From: Acidobacteriota bacterium
Lineage (GTDB): Bacteria > Acidobacteriota > Terriglobia > Terriglobales > Acidobacteriaceae
Reading direction: 5' to 3'
DNA: 64,000 nt
NCBI GenBank assembly: GCA_021851335.1
Contig: JAJZEA010000001.1
Span: forward strand, 1-64,000
Shown: positions 25,173-34,844 of the stretch, piece by piece
Layout of the letters: the number at the start of each line of letters is the position of its first letter
Position numbering within the stretch: the stretch's first letter is position 1
Position numbers and translations under genes: made by a program
Notes under the pieces: model-generated
The model's database searches: none
The model's input: the letters and a program-made list of their open reading frames with translations, nothing else
Told to the model about the DNA's origin: nothing

Positions 25173-26459
25173 TCAGCAGACGATCTCGGTGCGCTTCAGC
25201 TTGACTCCATCGAGCCTGCCCAGCATGGTGACGGCGATCTTTTCCGGGTGGAAGAGCGCCTGAGCCATCTGCTGCACCTGAGCCGAGGTCACGGCTTCCA
25301 GCCGCGAAAGCACCTCATCGACGCTGAAGAAGTGGTGAAAGTACATCTCCTGTCGAGCCAGATTGGACATCCTTGATCCTGAGCTTTCCAGCCCCATGAG
25401 AATGTTGCCCTTGACCTGCTCAATGGCGCGACGAAGTTCGTCTTCGGCGATCTGAACCTCTTTGAGGCTGCGAAACTCCGTGAGCACAAGCTCGATGACA
25501 TCGCGTGCTTTCTGCGCCGAGGTTCCGGCGTAGACACACAGCGACCCGGTATCGGAGTAAGGGCTGAGATCGGAATAGATGGAATAGGCCAGGCCGCGTT
25601 CTTCGCGGATGGTCTGAAAGAGGCGAGAACTCATGCCGCCGCCCAGCACCGTGTTCAGGATCAGCGTGGCGTAGCGGTTTTCATCGGTGATCGGCGGGGA
25701 GGGTACACCGAGGCATATCTGTACCTGCTCGAGCGAACGCTTGTTGCGCAGTACGATAGGCGAGCTGACCACGGGCGGCTCACCGTGCAGCGACGGAGCG
25801 CCGGGAGCTACTCGGTGGAACTTTTCCGCGACCTGCTCGACAAACTCATCGTGATCCAGTTGGCCGGCAGCAGCAAAGACCATGTTTCCCGCGCGGAATC
25901 GGTCTACGTGATAGCTGAAAAGCGAAGACTGCTCAAATGCGCGGACCGTCTCCGTGGTGCCCAGAATCGGCTTTCCCAGCGGCTGATCCTTCCAGAAGTT
26001 GCGGGTGAAAATCTCATGCACCAACACGTCCGGATTGTCCTCGTCGATCTTGATCTCTTCCAGGATCACGCCGCGCTCGCGCTCGATATCCGGCCCGGCA
26101 AAGACCGGATGAAGCACCAGGTCAGTGAGCACGTCCAGCGCGATGGGCACGTGGCCGGAGAGCGCGCGGACACTGAAGCAGATCGTCTCCTTGCCCGTGT
26201 AGGCGTCCAGATTGCCGCCAATCGAATCCATCTCGCGAGCGATGCTTTGCGCCGAGCGCGAACGCGTTCCCTTGAAGAGCATGTGCTCGACAAAGTGCGA
26301 GATGCCGTTGAGGGGAGCTTCTTCATACCGCGAGCCGGATTTGACCCAGACACCCATGGCCACCGAATGCAGGTGTTCCATGCGCTCGGTGAGGATGATC
26401 ATGCCGTTGGGCAGCACGGTGCGGCGCAGGTTGCGTGGCGGATTGGGCATTGTGGACAC
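25173..26459 (-). CDS. M16 family zinc metallopeptidase (processing protease-like)
   Basis: A 428-residue peptidase of the pitrilysin/mitochondrial processing peptidase group. The inverted zinc motif HFVEH lies near the N-terminus (about residues 55-59), with the downstream ligand region LEEIKIDEDNPD. The second, non-catalytic half of the fold is present (GGGMSSRLFQTIREERGLAYSIYS), so the length matches the YmxG/PqqL single-unit type. The GTG at 26459 has GGGAG six bases upstream; ATG 26450, three codons in, is the alternative. No signal peptide is visible. It is divergent from rlmN, and the natural substrate is unknown. Confidence 0.92.
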   Translation of the reverse strand: MSTMPNPPRNLRRTVLPNGMIILTERMEHLHSVAMGVWVKSGSRYEEAPLNGISHFVEHMLFKGTRSRSAQSIAREMDSIGGNLDAYTGKETICFSVRALSGHVPIALDVLTDLVLHPVFAGPDIERERGVILEEIKIDEDNPDVLVHEIFTRNFWKDQPLGKPILGTTETVRAFEQSSLFSYHVDRFRAGNMVFAAAGQLDHDEFVEQVAEKFHRVAPGAPSLHGEPPVVSSPIVLRNKRSLEQVQICLGVPSPPITDENRYATLILNTVLGGGMSSRLFQTIREERGLAYSIYSDLSPYSDTGSLCVYAGTSAQKARDVIELVLTEFRSLKEVQIAEDELRRAIEQVKGNILMGLESSGSRMSNLARQEMYFHHFFSVDEVLSRLEAVTSAQVQQMAQALFHPEKIAVTMLGRLDGVKLKRTEIVC

Positions 26460-26566
26460 AGGGGTCTCCCGTCTTGCTCCGACTGACTCTGATTGTAGAC
26501 GCAAAGGCGGAGGGAAAGATCGAAGCCGGCCGGAAGAACAAGCAGTGACTGATATTCTGAAGCAGA

Positions 26567-27865
26567 ATGAAACACCCGATGGAATTGGGCCAGAACGAGC
26601 AAAGCAGCGGCGAAAACAGCCGCAGTGGAACGATGCCCGCCGCATCGCTGACCCTGCTGCGGACGGGCGAGGCTTCGCAGACAGTGGGTGAAGCGCAGGC
26701 GCTCTTTGGCCACAGTGTCGCAGGGCTGGCCGCGATTGCGGAGAGTCTGGGCGAAAAGCCCTATCGCGGGCGGCAGTTGGCCGACGCGCTCTATCGTCAG
26801 CGACAGAATGACTGGGCTGTGATGAGCACACTGCCGCTGAGCTTTCGCGAACGGCTGAAGCAGGCAGGCTGGACTCCGGGCCGACCGGAGATTGTGGAGA
26901 GCTTTCGCTCCGTCGATGGCACCGAGCGCTATCTGATTCGGACCGGCGAGCACACGGTTGAGACGGTTTGGATGCCGGATGGCGACGGCGCAGCCGAAGT
27001 GGACGAGCCAGAGACGCAAAGCGAACGGGCGAGCGCGCTGGACACGGCTTCGCGGCAGGAGTGGAAGCGCGCAACGATCTGCGTCTCCAGTCAGGTGGGC
27101 TGCGCTGTCAACTGCCAGTTCTGCCTGACGGCAAAGCTTGGTTTGCAACGCAACCTGACTGCGGGCGAGATTGCCGGGCAGGTGGTGGCGGTGCTGGATC
27201 GCCATGCTGTCGAGATCAACCGCAACCGGATCAACCTTGTTTTTATGGGCATGGGCGAGCCGTTTTTGAATTATGACCACTTCATGGCTGCGGTTCGATT
27301 GCTGAAGGATGAGGTTGGCATTGCAACGCAGCGCATGACCGTCTCGACATCGGGCATTGTGCCGGCGATTCGGCGTTTTGCCGCTGAGCCGGAACGTCCC
27401 AGACTGGCCATCAGCCTGAATGCGCCGAACGACGCCGTGCGCGAGTCCGTGATGCCCATCAATCGCAAGTGGCCGATCCGCGAGCTGATCGAGTCGCTGT
27501 GCGCGATTCCCTTCAAGCCGCGCGAGAAGCTCACCTTTGAATATGTGTTGCTGGATGGAGTGACCAATCGCAGGGAAGATGCTCGCGAGCTGGCTGCGCT
27601 GGTTCGCCACTCCGGTCTGCCCGCCATGGTCAATCTGATTGCCTGGAATCCCGGGCCGGGGATTGCCCATAGCAGTCCGTCGCAGGATTCGGTGCTGGCG
27701 TTTCAGCAGGAACTGCTCTCTGCGGGAATTCAGACCTATATCCGCCGGCCGCGTGGACGCGATATCTACGCTGCCTGTGGGCAGCTCAAGCGCACGACCG
27801 AGACAGGCACGGCCAAGTCGGGCACGGCGAGGCCCCGCGGAGGCGCCGAGGAGCAGGCACAATGA
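26567..27865 (+). CDS. rlmN: 23S rRNA (adenine-2503-C2)-methyltransferase RlmN
   Basis: A 432-residue radical-SAM enzyme that methylates A2503 of 23S rRNA and A37 of some tRNAs. The cluster motif is C179-AVN-C183-QF-C186 within SSQVGCAVNCQFC. Other motifs are GMGEPFLNY, TVSTSGIVPAI and LAISLNAPND, with the methyl-carrying Cys in RGRDIYAACGQL. An insertion of about 25 residues (GDGAAEVDEPETQSERASAL) precedes the cluster, where most RlmN proteins are short. The start at 26567 is uncertain; ATG 26633 is also possible. It lies 128 bp upstream of mreB. Confidence 0.95.
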   Translation: MKHPMELGQNEQSSGENSRSGTMPAASLTLLRTGEASQTVGEAQALFGHSVAGLAAIAESLGEKPYRGRQLADALYRQRQNDWAVMSTLPLSFRERLKQAGWTPGRPEIVESFRSVDGTERYLIRTGEHTVETVWMPDGDGAAEVDEPETQSERASALDTASRQEWKRATICVSSQVGCAVNCQFCLTAKLGLQRNLTAGEIAGQVVAVLDRHAVEINRNRINLVFMGMGEPFLNYDHFMAAVRLLKDEVGIATQRMTVSTSGIVPAIRRFAAEPERPRLAISLNAPNDAVRESVMPINRKWPIRELIESLCAIPFKPREKLTFEYVLLDGVTNRREDARELAALVRHSGLPAMVNLIAWNPGPGIAHSSPSQDSVLAFQQELLSAGIQTYIRRPRGRDIYAACGQLKRTTETGTAKSGTARPRGGAEEQAQ

Positions 27866-27927
27866 TTCCCGAAAAAGACTGAAGGATTCCTCATTGGAAC
27901 TTCAAGAAACTTTTCCCATAGAGATGA

Positions 27928-29057
<1,130 letters not shown>

Positions 29058-29058
<1 letters not shown>

Positions 29059-29098
29059 TCCGGATCGCGTAGCTCGATGGTTGCGGAGCGATCCGGAT
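29058..29098 (+). repeat. 11-bp inverted repeat directly after the mreB stop
   Basis: ATCCGGATCGC (29058-29068) and GCGATCCGGAT (29088-29098) pair exactly around 19 nt. The first base is the last base of the mreB stop codon. There is no T-tract, so it is better read as a stabilising or partial-termination structure that could lower mreCD expression relative to mreB. Confidence 0.65.
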
Positions 29099-29207
29099 GA
29101 CAGCCGAAGCGATGTATATTTTGTGAGTGCAGATGGGACGCGCGGGTTGCGTCCCACTTTTGCAAACCGCACGCAAGCTGCCGCCAGGGAAGCGGACAAG
29201 AGCACGG

Positions 29208-30464
29208 ATGGAATCGTTTTTCAGCCGACACCGGAACCTGATTGTCCTGCTTGCCGCGTTGCTGGCGCAGATCATCGGCCTTGCGGTGCAGGTACGTCGT
29301 CCAACGCGAAGCAGCGCAACGACAGCGCAGCAGCGCGCGTTGGAGATGGCTCCGCGTGACCGGGGCGGTGTGATGCTGCTGCGCCTGTGGGCCGCAGACC
29401 TGGTGACTCCTCCCGAGCGGCTTTTTCACGCAGTCGATCAGGGTGCGGTTGGCTTTTGGTTGGGGTATCTTGATCTGGTCCATCTGCGTGAACAGAACGC
29501 CCGGATGCAACAGACCATTGACCGGCTTCGCCTGGAGCAGGCGATGATGCAGGAGGATGTACGCCAGGCCGTGCGGTTGCAGGCTCTGCTTCACTTCCAG
29601 CAAAGTTATCCGCAGAAGACAGTCGCCGCGCAGGTGATCGGCACGAGCGGAAATCTGCAATCGCATCTGCTGTTTCTCGATAAGGGTTCGGCGGATGGGC
29701 TGCGGACCGATATGGCGGTGATTACCGCAGACGGCATCGTGGGGAAGGTGCGCGATGTCTTTCCGCACACCGCTCAGGTGCTGATGATTAACGATGGGAC
29801 GAGCGGCGCGGGAGTGGTGCTGGAGAAGACTCGGATACGCGGCATTTTGCGCGGCAATGCGGATGGGCAGACCGAGGTTGTCGGGGTTCTTGCCGACTCG
29901 CGTATTCAGCCCGGCGAAAAGGTTTTGACGGCCGGCGGCGATCAGATTTTTCCGCGTGGATTGCCGGTGGGCACGGTCGAGCGCGTGGTGCGCGATCCGG
30001 ATCGGAGCGCGTTCATTGACATCATCCTGAAGCCGGCGGCGGAGCTGGATCGGCTGGATGAGGTGCTGGTGCTGACGGATTTGCAGTTGGAGTTGTCGCC
30101 GGCGATCGAAAGCGACTTGAAGCAGAGCGAAGCCGAACAGGGCCAGGCAGCGGCTGCCGAGTTGGCTCGTGAGCAGGCGCGGCGCAAGGCAGCCGAAGAG
30201 ATGGCCGAGCGACTGCCAGGATTGAACGGTCCGGCGGTGGGCGCGGTTGCGGGGGTAGCGGCAACGAGCACGGCAACGGGCGCGGCAAATGGGGCACCAG
30301 CAGCAACTCCTCCGCCTGCGCCGAAACCTATACCTGCTTTGCATCCGGATCGTTTTTCGCCAGGATATGGCGCGGGATCGGGCTCAGCTTCGCCTGCTCC
30401 GGAGACTGGCTCGGCTCCATCGAACGCGCCGGCGCAGAAGCCGCAGAACAGGAGGCTTCCATGA
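29208..30464 (+). CDS. mreC: Rod shape-determining protein MreC
   Basis: A 418-residue membrane-anchored periplasmic scaffold of the elongasome. A single N-terminal membrane helix (about residues 9-26, LIVLLAALLAQIIGLAV) is followed by a coiled coil (LREQNARMQQTIDRLRLEQ) and the MreC beta-barrel region (GSADGLRTDMAVITADGIVGKV; DRSAFIDIILKPAAELDRLDEVLV). The last 120 residues are Ala/Pro-rich and probably disordered, longer than in most MreC. ATG 29208 gives the usual N-terminus; the frame is open to 29127. Its stop overlaps the mreD start by 4 bp (ATGA). Confidence 0.94.
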   Translation: MESFFSRHRNLIVLLAALLAQIIGLAVQVRRPTRSSATTAQQRALEMAPRDRGGVMLLRLWAADLVTPPERLFHAVDQGAVGFWLGYLDLVHLREQNARMQQTIDRLRLEQAMMQEDVRQAVRLQALLHFQQSYPQKTVAAQVIGTSGNLQSHLLFLDKGSADGLRTDMAVITADGIVGKVRDVFPHTAQVLMINDGTSGAGVVLEKTRIRGILRGNADGQTEVVGVLADSRIQPGEKVLTAGGDQIFPRGLPVGTVERVVRDPDRSAFIDIILKPAAELDRLDEVLVLTDLQLELSPAIESDLKQSEAEQGQAAAAELAREQARRKAAEEMAERLPGLNGPAVGAVAGVAATSTATGAANGAPAATPPPAPKPIPALHPDRFSPGYGAGSGSASPAPETGSAPSNAPAQKPQNRRLP

Positions 30465-30982
30465 CCGGCTTGTCGACGGATTTACGGCGGGAGATGGAGA
30501 TTCGCCGCTATCCGCTGGCGGTGTATGTGCTGGTGCCGCTGGCCTCGCTGGTGTTGCAGGCGTGGCTGCCGCGCGTGCTGGGCAGATTTGCTTACTTTGA
30601 TCTGCCGCTGCTGGTGGTGCTCTATTTCTCGCTGGTTCGGCGTCATCCCATTCACGGCACGTTGCTGGGGGCGACGCTGGGCATCCTCCAGGACGCTTTG
30701 ACCCAGGGAGTGATCGGAATTCACGGCATTGCCAACACGGTGTGCGGCTTTCTGGCGGCTTCGATCGGCATCCGTTTTGTGGTGGAGAATGCTTTGCTGC
30801 GGGTGATCCTGAATTTCCTGTTCACGCTGCTGGCCGGGCTGCTTGTGGTCTTTGTCTCCAGCGGTCTGCTGGGGTTGCAGGTGCACTGGAGAGTTCTGAC
30901 ACAAGTGCTGGTGGCTGCCGGAAATGCGCTGATCGGACTGGTGCTTTTTCCGCTTCTGGACCGTCTTCAAGTGAAGGATTGA
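30461..30982 (+). CDS. mreD: Rod shape-determining protein MreD
   Basis: A 173-residue inner-membrane protein that partners MreC. About five hydrophobic helices are seen. The MreD-like features are LPLLVVLYFSLVRRHPIHGTLLGATLGILQDALTQGVIG and a C-terminal ALIGLVLFPLLDRLQ. It is translationally coupled to mreC through an ATGA overlap and is followed 49 bp later by mrdA. Confidence 0.92.
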   Translation: MTGLSTDLRREMEIRRYPLAVYVLVPLASLVLQAWLPRVLGRFAYFDLPLLVVLYFSLVRRHPIHGTLLGATLGILQDALTQGVIGIHGIANTVCGFLAASIGIRFVVENALLRVILNFLFTLLAGLLVVFVSSGLLGLQVHWRVLTQVLVAAGNALIGLVLFPLLDRLQVKD

Positions 30983-31031
30983 GAGCACGCGGAACGGCAG
31001 AGCGCGCCGTATGCTGGAGAGGGATGGGCCG

Positions 31032-33167
31032 ATGACGACCGAGCGAGTGAACCGCGAAGAGAAGTTGCCAACGCTGAAGCTGACGCTGATGCAGTACGGA
31101 ATCCTGCTGCTGATGCTGGTTCTGGTGGCAGGACTTTGGCGGCTTCAGGTGCTGGGCGCGGACAGTTGGAAGGTGCTGGCGGAACAGAATCGAATCCGCA
31201 AAGTTCCTATTCTTGCGCCGCGCGGCAAGCTCTTTGATCGCGAAGGCCGGCTGCTGGTGGATAACTATCCTTCCGTCTCCTGCTTCCTGGTGCGCGAGCA
31301 GGGAAAGTCGATCGACACCGACCTGCCACTGATTGCTCGCGGACTGGACCTCGATCTGGATCAGTTGCGCGCCACGCTGCGACGCTATCGAGGCTCGGCC
31401 GCGTATCAGCCGATCCCGATCAAGCAGGACATCACGCCGGACGAGCAGGCGTTCATTGCTGCGCATCGCAACGAGTTGCCGGAGCTGGAGACGATTGACG
31501 AAGAGCGGCGGCTGTACCCTCCCGATGGATTTGCGTCGCACGTGATTGGTTATGTGGGCGAGGTGAGCGAGGAGATGCTCGACGATCCGCGCTATGCCTA
31601 CTATGAGCCGGGCGATGTGGTGGGGCGCGCGGGCATCGAGCAGTCCTACGATGAGATTCTGCGAGGCCAGGATGGCTCGATGGACGTGATCGTAGATAGT
31701 CATGGTCGCGAAGTGGGCCGAGAAGGCATTCAGCCCGCAGTCTCCGGTCACGATTTGAAGCTGACGATGGATATCGACATTCAGCGCGCAGCCGAAGAGG
31801 CGCTGGGCACGGCCAACGGGGCGATTGTGGCGATGGACCCGCGCACCGGCGAGGTGCTGGCGCTGGTCTCGCATCCGAATTTCGATCCGAATGCTTTTGC
31901 GGTACGCATTGGACGAGCCGAGTGGAGCAGCCTGATTACCGATTCGAACCATCCGCTGATGAACAAGGCGATTCAGGATCAGCTTGCGCCGGGATCGACC
32001 TTCAAGGTCATCATGTCGGTAGCGGGTTTGCAGCAGGGAATTGCCCAGAACCTGAAGGTGAATTGCGCGGGCGGCGGCAATTTTTACGGCCACTTCTTTC
32101 ACTGCGACCATCATCACGGACTGCTGAGTATTCATGAGGCGATTCCCGAGTCGTGCGACACGTATTTCTATCAGCTTGCCTCGATGCTGGGCATCGATAC
32201 GATCGCAAAGTATGCGCATGAGCTGGGCATTGGTGTGAAGACAGGCATTGATCTGCCTAATGAGATGGCCGGCGTGATGCCTTCGACGGAGTGGAAGATG
32301 AAGACGTATCACGAGAAGTGGTACGCGGGCGAAGTGATCTCGGTCGGTATTGGGCAGGGCGCGGTGGCCGTGACTCCGATCCAGCTTTTGCGCGCGCTGA
32401 GCGGCGTGGCGTCGGATGGCCACATGGTGCGTCCGCATCTGGTGGATGCCGACCAGGTGCCTGCGGACTTTGAAAAAGCGTTGCTGGATACCTATCCCGG
32501 ATCGGGCACGACGGAGGTTCCGCTCAATCCGGATACCTGGATGACGATTACCGACGGGATGGCCGGGACGACGCAGCCGGGACTGTATCACACGGCAGAG
32601 GGCGCGCATCTGGAGGGAATCGATTTTGCGGGCAAGACCGGAACGGCGCAGGTGGTGGGCGGCGGCGATACGCACAATCGAGGTGGCGCCAAGACGCCGA
32701 ATGCCTGGTTTGTGGGCATGGCGCCACGACGGAATCCCGAGATTGCCGTCGTCGTTCTGCAGGAGCATGGCGACTGGGGTTCCGGCTCGGCCAAGCTGGC
32801 CGCGCAGGTGATTACGGCTTATGTAAACAAACAACGGCGCGAGGAGCACAACCTTGCTACAGTGCCCGGCAAGCCGGCGGCGACGGGTCAGCAGGCGGCG
32901 AATGCCTCAGCGTCTGGTTCGCGAATGGAGATGGCTGCGGTGTGGTCGCGACCGGGTTCGAGTGAGCCAGGCGGACGAGTTGGACGGAGATATGCCGGCA
33001 CGAACAGGCACGCGACAGATGCGGATACAGCATTGCCGCAACTGGCGACCGGAAGATTTGAGATTGCGCTGAACCATCCGGCAGACCCGATTCGCAGCGT
33101 GCTGCCGGCAAAGGTTTTGCGGCAGGGGCAGTCCGCAGCGGCGGCGACGAGGGCGGAGGCGCGCTGA
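31032..33167 (+). CDS. mrdA: Penicillin-binding protein 2 (peptidoglycan D,D-transpeptidase)
   Basis: A 711-residue class B PBP that cross-links lateral-wall peptidoglycan with RodA. An N-terminal membrane helix (about 20-42) precedes the dimerisation domain. The transpeptidase motifs are S322-T-F-K325, S374-C-D376 and K535-T-G. The catalytic domain ends near residue 615; the last ~95 residues are a low-complexity extension rich in Ala, Gly and Arg that most PBP2 proteins lack. ATG 31032 has GGAGAGGG eight bases upstream and is preferred over ATG 31011. The stop codon overlaps the rodA start by one base. Confidence 0.95.
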   Translation: MTTERVNREEKLPTLKLTLMQYGILLLMLVLVAGLWRLQVLGADSWKVLAEQNRIRKVPILAPRGKLFDREGRLLVDNYPSVSCFLVREQGKSIDTDLPLIARGLDLDLDQLRATLRRYRGSAAYQPIPIKQDITPDEQAFIAAHRNELPELETIDEERRLYPPDGFASHVIGYVGEVSEEMLDDPRYAYYEPGDVVGRAGIEQSYDEILRGQDGSMDVIVDSHGREVGREGIQPAVSGHDLKLTMDIDIQRAAEEALGTANGAIVAMDPRTGEVLALVSHPNFDPNAFAVRIGRAEWSSLITDSNHPLMNKAIQDQLAPGSTFKVIMSVAGLQQGIAQNLKVNCAGGGNFYGHFFHCDHHHGLLSIHEAIPESCDTYFYQLASMLGIDTIAKYAHELGIGVKTGIDLPNEMAGVMPSTEWKMKTYHEKWYAGEVISVGIGQGAVAVTPIQLLRALSGVASDGHMVRPHLVDADQVPADFEKALLDTYPGSGTTEVPLNPDTWMTITDGMAGTTQPGLYHTAEGAHLEGIDFAGKTGTAQVVGGGDTHNRGGAKTPNAWFVGMAPRRNPEIAVVVLQEHGDWGSGSAKLAAQVITAYVNKQRREEHNLATVPGKPAATGQQAANASASGSRMEMAAVWSRPGSSEPGGRVGRRYAGTNRHATDADTALPQLATGRFEIALNHPADPIRSVLPAKVLRQGQSAAAATRAEAR

Positions 33168-34264
33168 TGCAGAAGGCACTGGGCTATCGCGACTTTGACT
33201 GGCTGTTGCTGGGCATGGTGATGCTGCTGTGCATTCTGTCGGTTTTTGAGATTTACTCGGCTACGATGCACACCAAGTATGTCGGCTTTCACATCAAGCA
33301 GATGTACTGGATCGGTGGCGGCCTGGTGTTGATGTTTTTGCTGGCGCGGGTGGACTATCACCGCCTGCTTGACTTCGCCTACTGGGCGTATGGAGTCTGC
33401 CTTTTGTCTCTGGTCGCGGTCCGGCTGGTAGGAACGCGTGTGATGGGAGCGCGGCGCTGGGTTCGGATTGGACCTGTCCACTTTCAGCCGTCGGAGTGGG
33501 TCAAGCTGGTGCTGATTGTGCTGATGGCCCACTACTTTGCCAATTTGGGCTGTCGCCGACTCACCTGGCCGGATATCTTCAAAGCCATCGCTCTGGTGGG
33601 CTTGCCGATGCTGCTGGTGGTGGCGCAACCGGATCTCGGAACCGCGCTCACCTACTCGCCCATCCTGCTCATAGGCCTGTTTCTGGGCGGAATTCACTGG
33701 CGACAGGCTCTGCTGCTGGGTACGGTTGCCTTGGTGGTGGTGGTCGGCGCCTGGTCCAGCGGCAAGGTCGTGAAGCCCTATCAGAAGGCGCGTTTGACCA
33801 GCTTTCTGAACCCGGACGCCGATCCACGCGGCACGGGCTATCACCTGCGCCAGTCGCTGATCGCAGTCGGTTCCGGCGGCATATGGGGTCAAGGGGCCGA
33901 AAAGGGCACGCAGACGCAGGGAGATTTCCTGCCTATCCCTCATGCTGACTTCATCTTCGCGGCCTTTAGCGAGGAGCACGGATTTGTCGGCGCATTTCTG
34001 GTTCTGCTGTTATACTTCGCTATATTGATGCGTTTGATCCAGAACGCTCAAACCGCTGCCGACATCTCAGGTTCTCTTCTGGTGATGGGTGTGGTTGCGG
34101 TTTTGACCTTTCAGATCATGGTCAATATTGGCATGGTCATCGGATTCATGCCTGTGACGGGGATTCCGCTGCCTCTGATGAGTTACGGAGGGTCCTCGGT
34201 GTTGTTTACCTTTCTGGCGCTGGGCGTGGTGATGAATGTGCGCATGCGTCGGTTTGTCAATTAA
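33167..34264 (+). CDS. rodA: Peptidoglycan glycosyltransferase RodA (FtsW/RodA/SpoVE family)
   Basis: A 365-residue multi-pass inner-membrane glycosyltransferase that polymerises lipid II with PBP2. Family signatures are GARRWVRIGPVHFQPSEWVKL, LVVAQPDLGTALTY, FLPIPHADFIFAAFSEEHGF and MPVTGIPLPLMSYGGSSVL. The start codon overlaps the mrdA stop (TGATG), and the pair is a standard RodA-PBP2 unit. It is the last gene of the mre cluster before the 580-bp gap. Confidence 0.96.
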   Translation: MQKALGYRDFDWLLLGMVMLLCILSVFEIYSATMHTKYVGFHIKQMYWIGGGLVLMFLLARVDYHRLLDFAYWAYGVCLLSLVAVRLVGTRVMGARRWVRIGPVHFQPSEWVKLVLIVLMAHYFANLGCRRLTWPDIFKAIALVGLPMLLVVAQPDLGTALTYSPILLIGLFLGGIHWRQALLLGTVALVVVVGAWSSGKVVKPYQKARLTSFLNPDADPRGTGYHLRQSLIAVGSGGIWGQGAEKGTQTQGDFLPIPHADFIFAAFSEEHGFVGAFLVLLLYFAILMRLIQNAQTAADISGSLLVMGVVAVLTFQIMVNIGMVIGFMPVTGIPLPLMSYGGSSVLFTFLALGVVMNVRMRRFVN

Positions 34265-34844
34265 GTTTGAGGAATCCATGTAGTCTTGCGCACGAAGATG
34301 AGGCGCAAATTGAAAACTACCATTACTGGCCGGCAGGGACTCTGATGCGTTGCCCCGGCAGGATTGGGATGAATGAAGACGCAAAGACGGGTAGTTGACG
34401 GCGAATGGCCCCGGGATGGGATCGCAAAGACTGGAAACAGGATCGCAGAGCGTTGCGTGGCCCATGTTTCTGTTTTTTTGAGCCTGGCTCTGGCCCTTGT
34501 CAACGGAACGGCGTCGCGGATCAAACGAGTGTTTTCCTGGATGATTTTTCCTCCCAGGCAGGCGACTTCGGGATTCGCTGGATATGCCACAAAATCTTTG
34601 CTTCAAACAGGTTACCGTCAGCAGTTACGCCTGCTCGCCGATGGCGTCCGCAGGCCTTGCTCTGCTCCCAGCCGGAACTCCGGATGGCGACCACGAGCTA
34701 CGTCTGTTGACCATCCGCACCGGATAAGCTTCCGTGTGTGTGCGGATCGACAACCTGAAAATTCGCCTCCTCCTGTGCGAGTGTCTCCTGGATCATGTCT
34801 CCAGCCGGTCGTTCCCGCGGTACGTCCCGGGACGGAAAGGCACC
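34265..34844 (+). other. 580-bp non-coding gap, probable long leader of the RNase E/G gene
   Basis: No convincing gene is present; open frames here have atypical composition. The stretch 34375-34450 holds imperfect direct repeats: GACGCAAAGAC, ATCGCAAAGAC and ATCGCAGAG, with GGATC before the last two. A T-rich run (GTTTCTGTTTTTTT) lies at about 34465-34480. A long structured leader is plausible because RNase E mRNA leaders in other bacteria mediate autoregulation, but no known riboswitch was recognised. Confidence 0.4.

Noticed and set aside
30822..32849. 675-codon minus-strand frame opposite mreD and mrdA
   Set aside because: Antisense shadow of PBP2, with a His/Arg-rich nonsense-like composition.
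34375..34450. c-di-GMP riboswitch (GACGCAAAG text)
   Set aside because: The rest of the GEMM aptamer (GCAAACC, tetraloop and receptor helices) could not be found; only a short word matches.
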